Shown piece by piece: positions 36,137 to 45,900 of a stretch of 64,000 bases of DNA; position 1 is the first letter of the stretch, and every line of letters starts with the position of its first letter. This stretch comes from an uncultured Clostridia bacterium (GTDB lineage Bacteria; Bacillota; Clostridia; TANB77; CAG-508): assembly GCA_948678575.1 (NCBI GenBank), contig CAPPGO010000001.1, positions 186,001 to 250,000 on the forward strand, written 5' to 3'. The position numbers and the translations under genes are program-made. The notes beneath the pieces were generated by a model. It did no database searches. It saw only the letters and a program-made list of their open reading frames with translations, and was not told the DNA's origin.

Positions 36137-39100
36137 TTATTTTTTCAAAACTGTTTTTTTGATTATTACTATACCTACTGCTAATATTACTAATGCAACT
36201 ACTGATACAATTAACATTTGAATTGTAAGAGCTGTCTTTGTATTTAAACCTGTTGGAGGTGTAAATGTGATAAGCTCTGTTGCACTCGCATCTCTTTCAT
36301 CAAGTGATACTGTGAATTCTCCAAGTTTTGGATCAGCATTACCTGCAATAGTTTCGATATCTCTCTTACCAACTGTATTTTCAAATTTAACTATTTCAGC
36401 GATATTATCATAAGTTAAATCGTCTTCATCAATTTCACTATCAATAGATCTTGTCATAGTTAAATTCATTAATGTTTCGCAAGATGTATCTAACTCACTA
36501 TTTTGGTTAGATGCACTAAATGGAACTAATTTAATTATAAAGTCTGGGTTTGCAAGTTTATCTCCATTTACTCCATCAACACTTAATATCAAGTTACTTC
36601 TTTCATTTGTTGAGTATGCAATTCCTCTATCATCTACAATGTTGTTTATTCCATCATACTCTCCAATGATATTGCTATCTATTGCTTTTGCTTCTAGTAA
36701 TTCATCAGGTGTTGTAGATTTCCAACTTGTATTTAATTCATTATTTTGGTCTGCTTTAAATACTGCATCATTATCTACATAATCAATTAATTGTCTTATT
36801 GTTGTTGTTACAACTATGTCAGATTGTGTATAAGCTTCATTTTTACCAATGTAGTAAATACTTCCTATAAATTCTCCGACTTTTGGATGTTTTACGCTAG
36901 TTAATTTTCCATCAACTTTAACGTAAGTTTGATCTTTAATTTCTTCTGCCTTAGCAAGAAGTTCCTCAGGAGTAGAGTTTTCCACAAATGGATTTGCTCT
37001 ATCTACTTCACCAATATTCAATACTGTAAATCTGTACTTAACTTCTAGATTTAAAGATTGAGCAATTGTATCATCATAATAAATGTATCTGAAATTTTGT
37101 AATCCTTCTTCTTCATTTTTATTTTGAGCAAGTAAGTGTTCTGTTCCGAAAGATTTTTCTTTATTTAATTCTACATTTGCTTTATAGCTTGCTTTTCCTG
37201 TATCTTCATCCAATGTATAGTCATAACTAATATCATATACTGCTTTTAGTATAGGATCAGTTCCTGTATTTGGTGTAAGTGTTATAGATTCAATTTCTTT
37301 ATCAAGTACAATTTCTGTATTTGATCTTTCTTCGATACCTATATCTACTGCTTCAATTACATAATTGTAATTGATATATGTTACAGTACCTTTTGCACCG
37401 TTTATATCTGATTTACCATAAACATAGTTTGATGTTATTCCGTTTTGAGTTTCTTCTCCACCTGCTATAACCTCAGTTTGTTCACCAGTAATTCTATCAG
37501 TTATAATTACTTTTTGACCAGCTAAGCTGTTCATATTTTCAATATTCAAATTGATTTTTGCTGTATCTGCAAACATACTTGTATTTTTATATAATTCTGT
37601 ATGATCTGCTGTATAATTATTTGCTGTTGCTAATACTGATGTTATTGTATGATCTAACACTCTTGAATATGCCATAACTTCAAGTCTTCTTGATTCGTTA
37701 TCTATTGCATCTGAGTTATGTGTAATAACTTCACCATTTTCATCATATTTACATGTTGTGAAATCATACCATTCGTTATCTATATAACCATCATTATTAG
37801 ATACATTTGCTGTTTTTCCATCTTCACCTACAATGTCTGCTTGATATGTTGTTGTTTTGAAGTCTTGACCATTGTAAACTGCTGGATGTCTTGAATTATC
37901 ATCAGAAGTTTGAGGTTCTGCCACTCCATCTAGTTTTACTAGATTTCCTTCATCATCTAAACTATCTGATGGAAAATCACCATAAGTAAATCTTACTACA
38001 TAATTTCCGGCTGGTATATTTGCAAATTTATACATACCAGTATCTTCTGGTCTATTACTTGTTAATGTAATACTGTCAAATCCTGTAATTTCTTCTAATG
38101 TTTTACCATTTAAGAAGTCGAAACTTTGAGCTGTTGGCCATACGAAATCATATTCTTTATATGTTTCTGTACCTTCTGGTTGTTTTACTCTAACTTTTTC
38201 TACCATTTGAGTAGTTAAGTTTCCAATTAATCTTTCATCATCGTCATAGATACCATTACCTACTACTTGATTATAATCAATTTTTTCAGTCTCTTTATCT
38301 TCCCAAGCCATACCAGTTACATCTCTTGTCTCTTTATATAAGTCTAATGTTATGATTGGTGCTGAATCGCAATCATCTTCATACCATTCTTTTGTATTTT
38401 TATTTTCGATATCAACATTATTTGCTGCTGAATCTTTATCAATTTTACCAGCTATTTTTTGAGTATCTGCATAATATGTTGAATATGCTCCAATTTCTGC
38501 AACATTAGATTTTGTACCTAATCTTACATAAGATCTTACTGCATCTGATAATCCAGATTGATCTCCGAAAACTGCTGGTGCTTCGTCAGTTCTAACTTTA
38601 AATGTTAAGTACACTTCAAGTTTTTCACCTACTGCTAATCTGAAATCTTGATCACTTAAATCAATTTCAGCTTTATAATATTTTTTACCTTCTTCACTTC
38701 TAACTTTTTCAGAAATTTCCATTCCTTCATTGCCAGATGCTTCGGCTACTGTATCGATTGAACTGTTAACTAAATCTCCTGTTACATTAATTTTTCCTTC
38801 AATAGATTTTGTTAATTGTTCTGCCCACATACTATCGCCAGAAGGACCTTTTTTAATTACATAAGCAGGTGTAGCAACTGTTGTTTCTCTATCAACACTT
38901 ATGCCATTTGCTTCTTGAATGTATCTTGAAACTGTTGTATCAACTAATTCTAAGTCTTCATCAAAGTAATCTGTTAATTTCTTAACATCTGCTAGATAAG
39001 AATCTGAATTGTTATATACGCCAATCTTATATGTTAAGAATACATCTAAGTCTAATTCTTCTGATAAATTATCTTTACCAATTGATCTATAAAATTCTTC

Positions 39101-42100
39101 AAGAGCTCCTCTTACTTCGTTTCCTTCATAAACTTTTGCTCTATAATAGTAATCACTTTCATATAAGTCTAATTTATATGAAATATTTGCATCTGCAACT
39201 TTTAATTGTAGATTTAAGTAATCTTTATATTCTTCGTTTTCAAAATCTATATATTCATTATATTTGTAATTCATCAATTTTTGATTTACTACTACATTTG
39301 CTGAATATACATCTTTTGTAACTGCAAGTTCTGCTTCATCTCTTCTTACTAAACCTAAATTGATATTTAATAAGTAAGGATATGTTGCTGAGTAGTGGTA
39401 TTTAATTATAATTCCACTTTCAATTTTATTTAAGTATTTTTCAATATACTCTAAATGATATTTATTGTCGAATGGCCATGTTAAACCTCCTGTTGAAGTT
39501 CTTGCTGGCATTCTAAATTGTTCTCTGATATATCCATCATTTAATGTTTGAAGATCAGATATTTTTCTAGTATTTCCATCTAATGATGGGATTGAATCAG
39601 TAGAATAATATAATAAATCTGTTCTTCCACCGTCTGTTCCTATTGCATATCCATCTGTTGAGCCATCATCATAAATTGGTGTATCACCAGTGATTGTTGC
39701 GAATTTATTATCAAAAGCTTCTCTTTCTGCTGGATCTTCTATTGCCATAGAATCTCTATTATATTCATTTCTTCTAGCGTTATTTCCTCTTCTAAAATCA
39801 GAAGCTGAACCACTTACTAAAAAGTCTGTTGGTTTATATGTTTGACCATCATAGTAGAATTCTACATCATAATTAGCTCTTGTAATACCAGATGCTTTTT
39901 CTTCATCTGTTAAACCTGGAACTGACATTCTTGGTGCTTCCCATATACCATCTGCTGATGTATATATAGGATAGCTAATTTCTGTATCAGAACCTGCTTC
40001 ATATCCTTTTGCTAAAACTCTGCTTACTTCTGTTTGTCCTTGATATAGGACTTTCCAAATAAATACTTCTACATTTGGAATTCCCAATTCTCCATTATCA
40101 TATTTGCCATTTGCAACTGAATCCTCAGTATTTTTATCTTCTTCATTTAATGGAGCATCTTCCCAAACAACACCTGACATTGCCATTGTTAAATCGTATT
40201 CAGTAATGATTTTGTATTCATTTGTACAAATAACTTCGATAGTTTTATCATCTAAAATTGTTCCATTTGAACTTGATATACTTAATTGCTTCCAACCTTC
40301 TGGCATAGCTGTTTCACTTACAGAATATGTTGGAGCATCGCCTAACCAAGTAATTTCTGGTGATGTCCATGTTTCATTTGGTTTTAATGTTGTGTTTATA
40401 ATTTTTGTTCCATTTACAATACTTTCTCCATCACATTCAAATGTTCCAGAAATTCTTGCTGCAAATGAGAACTCTACATTATTATCTACACCAATCTTGT
40501 CATCTGTTTCTATTTTCTTAGTAATAGAAATACGACCTGATTTTGGATTTGTTGCTTTATTTGTTACTTTAACACTTATTTTTTTATCTTTTTCAAGAGT
40601 ACCAGAACCATTCTCAATACCTAGTAATTCCCAACCATCTGGTAAATTAATTTCTTTTACTTCATATTTTGGAGGTGTTGTTCCTTTTTTCCAAACATAT
40701 TTATCTGACCATGTTTGACCAGCTTTTAATGTTTTAGTGTATGTTGTTCCTCCAACTTCTAATACAACTGTAAAACTTTCTGTTGAAGTAACATTTCCAT
40801 CTAATACTTTTTGTATAGATATTTCTGCACTATCCCAATCATTTCCATCATCAGTATTATATGCGTTTATTTCAACATCTTCTCCTAGTTTGCCTTCTTT
40901 ATTGGTAATTTTATAAAGTTTTGCACCTTCTGGAATATTAACCTCTTCTACTTTATATCTCGGAGCATCTCCTGTATATTCAATGTCTCCTGAATCCCAA
41001 GTTTCTCCTGGGTGAATTGTTATAATTCCATCTGATGTTGTTTTATCATTTACAAATAATTTATTGTCAATGTATAACTTGAATTGGAATTCCCAATCTT
41101 TATGTTTTTCATCAAAGTGTTTTGTAATGTGAACTCTACCATAATGTGGTTGCTCTGTATTTGTAACATTAAATACGAAAGTATTTTCTCCCTCAATTGT
41201 TTTTTGAATATCTTTTAATTTATAATTGTCAGCTATATCACCTTCAAAAGCTTCTTTAACTTCGATTGTTGGTGTATCTTCACCAATTGCTAATTTATAT
41301 GTTCCACTAACGAATGTTCTATTTGCTGGAACTTTTACTCTATCAAATAATTCTCCATTTTTATAAACTTCAAAAACGAATTTATCTGATGTTGTTACTG
41401 GATTACCATTTTTATCAACAACTTTCTTGTTGATTTTATAACTCCATTCTCCTGGTTTATCTAAATCTGGTCCATCATTTAAGTCTAAGTCTGTATATAA
41501 ATACCATCTAGCACCAATTACACCATAACCTAGCATTTGAGCTGTTTGTTCTTTCATGCCAGTTAAATCTAACCAATAATTCCATTTAATAGCATGTTTA
41601 GAAGAATATCCATGTGAACATTTTCCATCACAAGTGCTATCTTCTCCATGTGAAGAGTGTCCACATGAACCTGAACAATATTGTGAAACTTCTGAATTTG
41701 GTGTCCATGTTTGTTCAAAGTATGTACCTTCTAGTCTTTCATATCTACCACCAGCATTCATATATTTGAAGTCAAAGTGTAAGTTTGTTAATTCTGTTAC
41801 ACCTTCCATATAATCTAATTCTATATAAAATACTTCGTTTGCATGTGGAAATCTATAATTATCTGTTGTTTCCCTTTGATCTTTTAAGAAATTAAATTTC
41901 CATTTTGCCCCTTCAATTTCTTGAATTGGATTTTCAATTCCTTCTTCATCTTCTTTTATTGCAAATGGAACTTCAATTTCTGCTCCATTTTGTTTAACAA
42001 ATAATTGTGCATTTGTTATACCTGCAAATTGAACTGGATCCCTTTGATCCTGAGTTGTTGATGGATTTTCTTTTATGAAACTTTCTTCAACATAATCAAT

Positions 42101-42997
42101 TGAGAAAGGTCCTATTGTATATGTGTTTGTATCAGTATCGAATGTAACTGTTACTTTATCTTTTCCTGTTGCTTTTCCATTTTCATCTTTTTCTACTGTA
42201 CCATCTTGGTTAGCATCTTCATTATATACTGGGTTATATTCAAGTTCTGGTGCAGGAACTGTTCCTGTATGAACTTCTCCATCTAATTCGAATTCATAAT
42301 CTGTATTAACAAAGTCATCTTCATTAATGCTTTTTGCTATTTGTTTAATATATCCATAAAAAGCTTCTGCTTCTTCATATAATGCATTTATGGTACTATG
42401 GTTTGTACCTTTATTATCATCAGTAACCCACCATGCATACTGTATTGTTGAGTAGTTGTCTGGATAGAATACTTTTAATCTATCTTCTGGTTCAACTTCT
42501 GCAATCATTTCAGCTAATATGTATGAGTTATCAGGACTTGTTACAACTATTTCAGTTGCTTCAAACCATGCCCAGCTTTCTGAATTATATTCAGAATCTG
42601 TATATGGTGTTTGAGGATTGCTTGAATCTTTTATTGTTAAAGCTGTTTGATTTCCTTCATCTGCTTTTGTTAATTCTCCAATTAATTTTCCACTATCTGT
42701 TGTTGTAGTAGAACTACCACCAGCAGTTAATGTAGCAGCTGCAACACCTCTTAAATGTGAATCATTACCACCATGATAACAACAAAGGATGTCATATCTA
42801 TCAAGTAAATCTTCTAATGTCATATATTGACCTTCGAAGTTTATTGTTTCAGATGTACCATAAGTTCCTTTTGAATCCATTTCTGTTGAAACTTTTGTTG
42901 CATAAGCTGCAACAACGGCAACAGTGCTTAATAATGTAATTATTATTATTAATGAAACTATTAATCTTTTGTCTAAATCTTTAAATAATTTCTTCAT
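36137..42997 (-). CDS. Giant surface protein B1: thioester-like N-terminus, Cna-B/SdrD-like repeats, TPPTG anchor
   Basis: 2286 residues from ATG at 42997 (AGGTG site; a GTG at 43006 is also open). Signal/anchor helix about 12-34. An N-terminal domain has LCCYHGG (Cys72, Cys73) and, about 110 residues on, STIQYAWWV (Gln186), resembling the Cys/Gln pair of thioester adhesin domains. A Cys/His-rich loop lies near 440-470 (YCSGSCGHSSHGED, TCDGKCSHG). Three Cna-B-like repeats start near 620, 720 and 820 (GRVHITKHF, AEISIQKVL, GRISITKKI). SdrD-B-like segments lie near 942 (GVVWEDAP) and 1562 (GMAWEDKE), then several DUF11-type repeats. The end is TPPTGLN, a membrane helix and KKTVLKK. Paralogue of the 2722-residue protein; pairs with the 1701-residue gene one base upstream. 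Confidence 0.85.
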   Translation of the reverse strand: MKKLFKDLDKRLIVSLIIIITLLSTVAVVAAYATKVSTEMDSKGTYGTSETINFEGQYMTLEDLLDRYDILCCYHGGNDSHLRGVAAATLTAGGSSTTTTDSGKLIGELTKADEGNQTALTIKDSSNPQTPYTDSEYNSESWAWFEATEIVVTSPDNSYILAEMIAEVEPEDRLKVFYPDNYSTIQYAWWVTDDNKGTNHSTINALYEEAEAFYGYIKQIAKSINEDDFVNTDYEFELDGEVHTGTVPAPELEYNPVYNEDANQDGTVEKDENGKATGKDKVTVTFDTDTNTYTIGPFSIDYVEESFIKENPSTTQDQRDPVQFAGITNAQLFVKQNGAEIEVPFAIKEDEEGIENPIQEIEGAKWKFNFLKDQRETTDNYRFPHANEVFYIELDYMEGVTELTNLHFDFKYMNAGGRYERLEGTYFEQTWTPNSEVSQYCSGSCGHSSHGEDSTCDGKCSHGYSSKHAIKWNYWLDLTGMKEQTAQMLGYGVIGARWYLYTDLDLNDGPDLDKPGEWSYKINKKVVDKNGNPVTTSDKFVFEVYKNGELFDRVKVPANRTFVSGTYKLAIGEDTPTIEVKEAFEGDIADNYKLKDIQKTIEGENTFVFNVTNTEQPHYGRVHITKHFDEKHKDWEFQFKLYIDNKLFVNDKTTSDGIITIHPGETWDSGDIEYTGDAPRYKVEEVNIPEGAKLYKITNKEGKLGEDVEINAYNTDDGNDWDSAEISIQKVLDGNVTSTESFTVVLEVGGTTYTKTLKAGQTWSDKYVWKKGTTPPKYEVKEINLPDGWELLGIENGSGTLEKDKKISVKVTNKATNPKSGRISITKKIETDDKIGVDNNVEFSFAARISGTFECDGESIVNGTKIINTTLKPNETWTSPEITWLGDAPTYSVSETAMPEGWKQLSISSSNGTILDDKTIEVICTNEYKIITEYDLTMAMSGVVWEDAPLNEEDKNTEDSVANGKYDNGELGIPNVEVFIWKVLYQGQTEVSRVLAKGYEAGSDTEISYPIYTSADGIWEAPRMSVPGLTDEEKASGITRANYDVEFYYDGQTYKPTDFLVSGSASDFRRGNNARRNEYNRDSMAIEDPAEREAFDNKFATITGDTPIYDDGSTDGYAIGTDGGRTDLLYYSTDSIPSLDGNTRKISDLQTLNDGYIREQFRMPARTSTGGLTWPFDNKYHLEYIEKYLNKIESGIIIKYHYSATYPYLLNINLGLVRRDEAELAVTKDVYSANVVVNQKLMNYKYNEYIDFENEEYKDYLNLQLKVADANISYKLDLYESDYYYRAKVYEGNEVRGALEEFYRSIGKDNLSEELDLDVFLTYKIGVYNNSDSYLADVKKLTDYFDEDLELVDTTVSRYIQEANGISVDRETTVATPAYVIKKGPSGDSMWAEQLTKSIEGKINVTGDLVNSSIDTVAEASGNEGMEISEKVRSEEGKKYYKAEIDLSDQDFRLAVGEKLEVYLTFKVRTDEAPAVFGDQSGLSDAVRSYVRLGTKSNVAEIGAYSTYYADTQKIAGKIDKDSAANNVDIENKNTKEWYEDDCDSAPIITLDLYKETRDVTGMAWEDKETEKIDYNQVVGNGIYDDDERLIGNLTTQMVEKVRVKQPEGTETYKEYDFVWPTAQSFDFLNGKTLEEITGFDSITLTSNRPEDTGMYKFANIPAGNYVVRFTYGDFPSDSLDDEGNLVKLDGVAEPQTSDDNSRHPAVYNGQDFKTTTYQADIVGEDGKTANVSNNDGYIDNEWYDFTTCKYDENGEVITHNSDAIDNESRRLEVMAYSRVLDHTITSVLATANNYTADHTELYKNTSMFADTAKINLNIENMNSLAGQKVIITDRITGEQTEVIAGGEETQNGITSNYVYGKSDINGAKGTVTYINYNYVIEAVDIGIEERSNTEIVLDKEIESITLTPNTGTDPILKAVYDISYDYTLDEDTGKASYKANVELNKEKSFGTEHLLAQNKNEEEGLQNFRYIYYDDTIAQSLNLEVKYRFTVLNIGEVDRANPFVENSTPEELLAKAEEIKDQTYVKVDGKLTSVKHPKVGEFIGSIYYIGKNEAYTQSDIVVTTTIRQLIDYVDNDAVFKADQNNELNTSWKSTTPDELLEAKAIDSNIIGEYDGINNIVDDRGIAYSTNERSNLILSVDGVNGDKLANPDFIIKLVPFSASNQNSELDTSCETLMNLTMTRSIDSEIDEDDLTYDNIAEIVKFENTVGKRDIETIAGNADPKLGEFTVSLDERDASATELITFTPPTGLNTKTALTIQMLIVSVVALVILAVGIVIIKKTVLKK

Positions 42998-42998
42998 A

Positions 42999-45900
42999 TT
43001 AAACACCTGCCTTTCTTTTTTTCAATATTATTTGCGTGTAAGCTATAAATATAACTATTGATCCTAAGATTACACTTGTTATAATTACTGAGATATAAAT
43101 GAATACTTCACCAGTTTTTACTGTGATAATAGCATCTGCTGATCCCATATCATTTTCACCTTGTGCTTTATTCATTGGTGTAGAGTTTATATCTGATACA
43201 CCATAAATGTTATAATCTTCTGCAATCTCTGCAATGTTGTTTACGATACCAGATGTATTTTCTTCTGTCATTTGTTTAGTTAAAACTAATTTTATTTCTC
43301 TTGTTTCACCTGGTTTTAATTCTACATCTGCTAATGCTGATGTATATAAATTTCCATCTGTACCTGTGTACCAATCTGGATTTAATGTTGAGTTAAATGT
43401 CATTCCTGCTGGAATGTAATCAATTATTCTCTTAATATTTCCTGCGATTTCCCCAACATTTGATACTTTAATACTATATTCAATATATGTTGTTGAACTT
43501 GATAAATATTTAGCTGCGATTGGCATTTGTGCTAATGTAACATTATCAAATTGTACACTATCTGTGCCTGCTTTATTTTGAACTGTCATTTTTGTAATAG
43601 AAGTTTCTAAACTTAAATCAAATGTATCTGCATATACAAAACCTATATCCATGTTTGATACACTTGAATCTGCAATTGTAATTCTATCTGTAACAGCTGC
43701 ATTTCTTTGTCTACCATCTTGTTCAATCTTTGTTGTAATAGCATCAGAGTTTACATTTGCTTCAACTCCTGCTTTTTGATATGTTGTAACTGTATATTTT
43801 ACAGTATCATAATCAAATATTACTAAGTAGTTTCCATTTGCAACACCAGCAAAAGTATAAGCTCCTTTACTATCTGTTGTAATAGATTTTACCACTGTTC
43901 CTGTATCAGCATTTACAAGTCTTGCTGTAATTCCTGACATTTTTTGTTCGTTTTCTGCTCTCATACCATCTTTGTCTTCATCTAACCAAGCATTACCTGT
44001 AATTTTATAAGTTTTTACAATGTTTGAATTTGATGCTGAACTACTATTGCTTGTTGCTCCTGTATTTTGAACAGCTTCTTCAACTACTTGATTTGAATAG
44101 TTTGGGTCTGCTTCTATAATATGTGTTATTTCATTTGAAAGCATTGGGCTTTCCATTGTTTTTGTTTGTATGCTACCTTTATTTGTAACTGTTGCTTCGG
44201 CAGCTCCGTCAAGGTTTTTAGCTATTGCTTTAACTGTTGCTTTAAGTTCTGTATCAACTGGTATACTCACTGTAATTGTTGGTTCTGTTGAACCAGAAAC
44301 TCTCTTTGTAGATTCTCTTCCATTTATTCCATATGTAATTGATTTTGCAAGTAAACCTTCTGGTACATAATCTATTAAGCTAACATCTTGTGCTTCAAAA
44401 GAACCTTCATTTTTTATTGTAAATACATATTCAATTGTTTCACCCTCAGTTACATAAGTATCTGTTGTATTTGTTGTTTGTGTAAATACTAAACTTGGTC
44501 TACCAATTCCTAAACTAATTTCATTTGATGTAACTGCATCTACACCATCAGCTTTGGCATTTGCTGTTACTGTTACAACTTTATATGTTGAACCATTATC
44601 TAGTTCTTTTGTTATTACAAATATTTGAGCTTGTGCTGTTGTTTTTGATTTTAATGTTCCTACATTTACTGTAACTGTTCTTGTACTATCATCATAATTA
44701 ACTACTGCTCCATTTTTACCTGTTGTTGGTGTTGATGATGCTTCAAGTAAAAATCCTTCTTTGTATGAAACTTCATCTGGAAGTTTAAATTCTATTACAG
44801 CATTTTGTAAATCTTCATTTGAAAGATTTGTTGCTGTTATATCATATTTAACTTCACGATTTTCAGCAATTGTTGTATTTTCTTCTGTAAAGTTATGTCC
44901 TATTTCTACTTTAAGAACTGTTTTTTCTATTGCAATATTAACTGGTTCTGAAACAACTGGCTCTTCTAAATCATCAGCTGTTGCTGTTGCTGTTATGCTA
45001 ACATCTTTTTCTTCCCCTGCTCTTGCTGAAAGAACAAATCTTAATTCTTTTACTTCATCAACTCCTAGTGTAGGAATTGTGAATTCTATTATTCCATTTT
45101 CACTACTTGATGTAATTCCTTCTTCAACTGGAATATCTTCTATAACAAATCCATTATCTACTGGAATTGTTATTTTTACATTTTGTGCAGAAGTTTTTCC
45201 TGTATTTTTTACTTCTACTTTATATGTCATTTCTTCATATTCTTTAATAGATGTTTCTACATCAGAAGAAAGTTTGATTGAAAGTTCTGGACCTTCACCT
45301 GTACTTAAACCGATTTTATCAGCTTTACTTTCTTCATCAACTGTTGCTACATCTGTATGATTTTTGTAGTATGCTAAAAATGTACCATAAATACTTTCAT
45401 TTAATTTCAAGTCTGCTGGAATTTTATATTCATAAGTAAATCTTAAAACTTCAGCAACTAACATTTGATAATTACTATCAGTTGGAACTATTAAATAAGA
45501 TTTAATATTGTCAAAGTTTTCTACTTCTGTTGTCCAACCATTTGAACTATCATTTAGGTCTTTTGTTGCTTCTCCGTTTTCAGAATAATAAATTGTAAAG
45601 TTTGTATTATTCTTTTCATCTGCAACTATTCTTGATACTAATGTTGTATCTATTGTTGTTCCTAAATCTTCACCTGTTTTTATATCTTTAACACCTTTAA
45701 AAGGTATTCTTCCTAATATACTTAAATCAGAAACTATATTGTTATTATTGTTCATAACTATAATTTCCATTGTTGCAACCTTTTCAACATCATTCTTGGC
45801 TATTTCAGCTTCCTTTTCACCTTGTTTAATAGATGTTAAAACTGTTCCTGCAAAATCGAAGTTGCTTGTACTATTTACTGTTACTAATCCTGTTGGTGCA

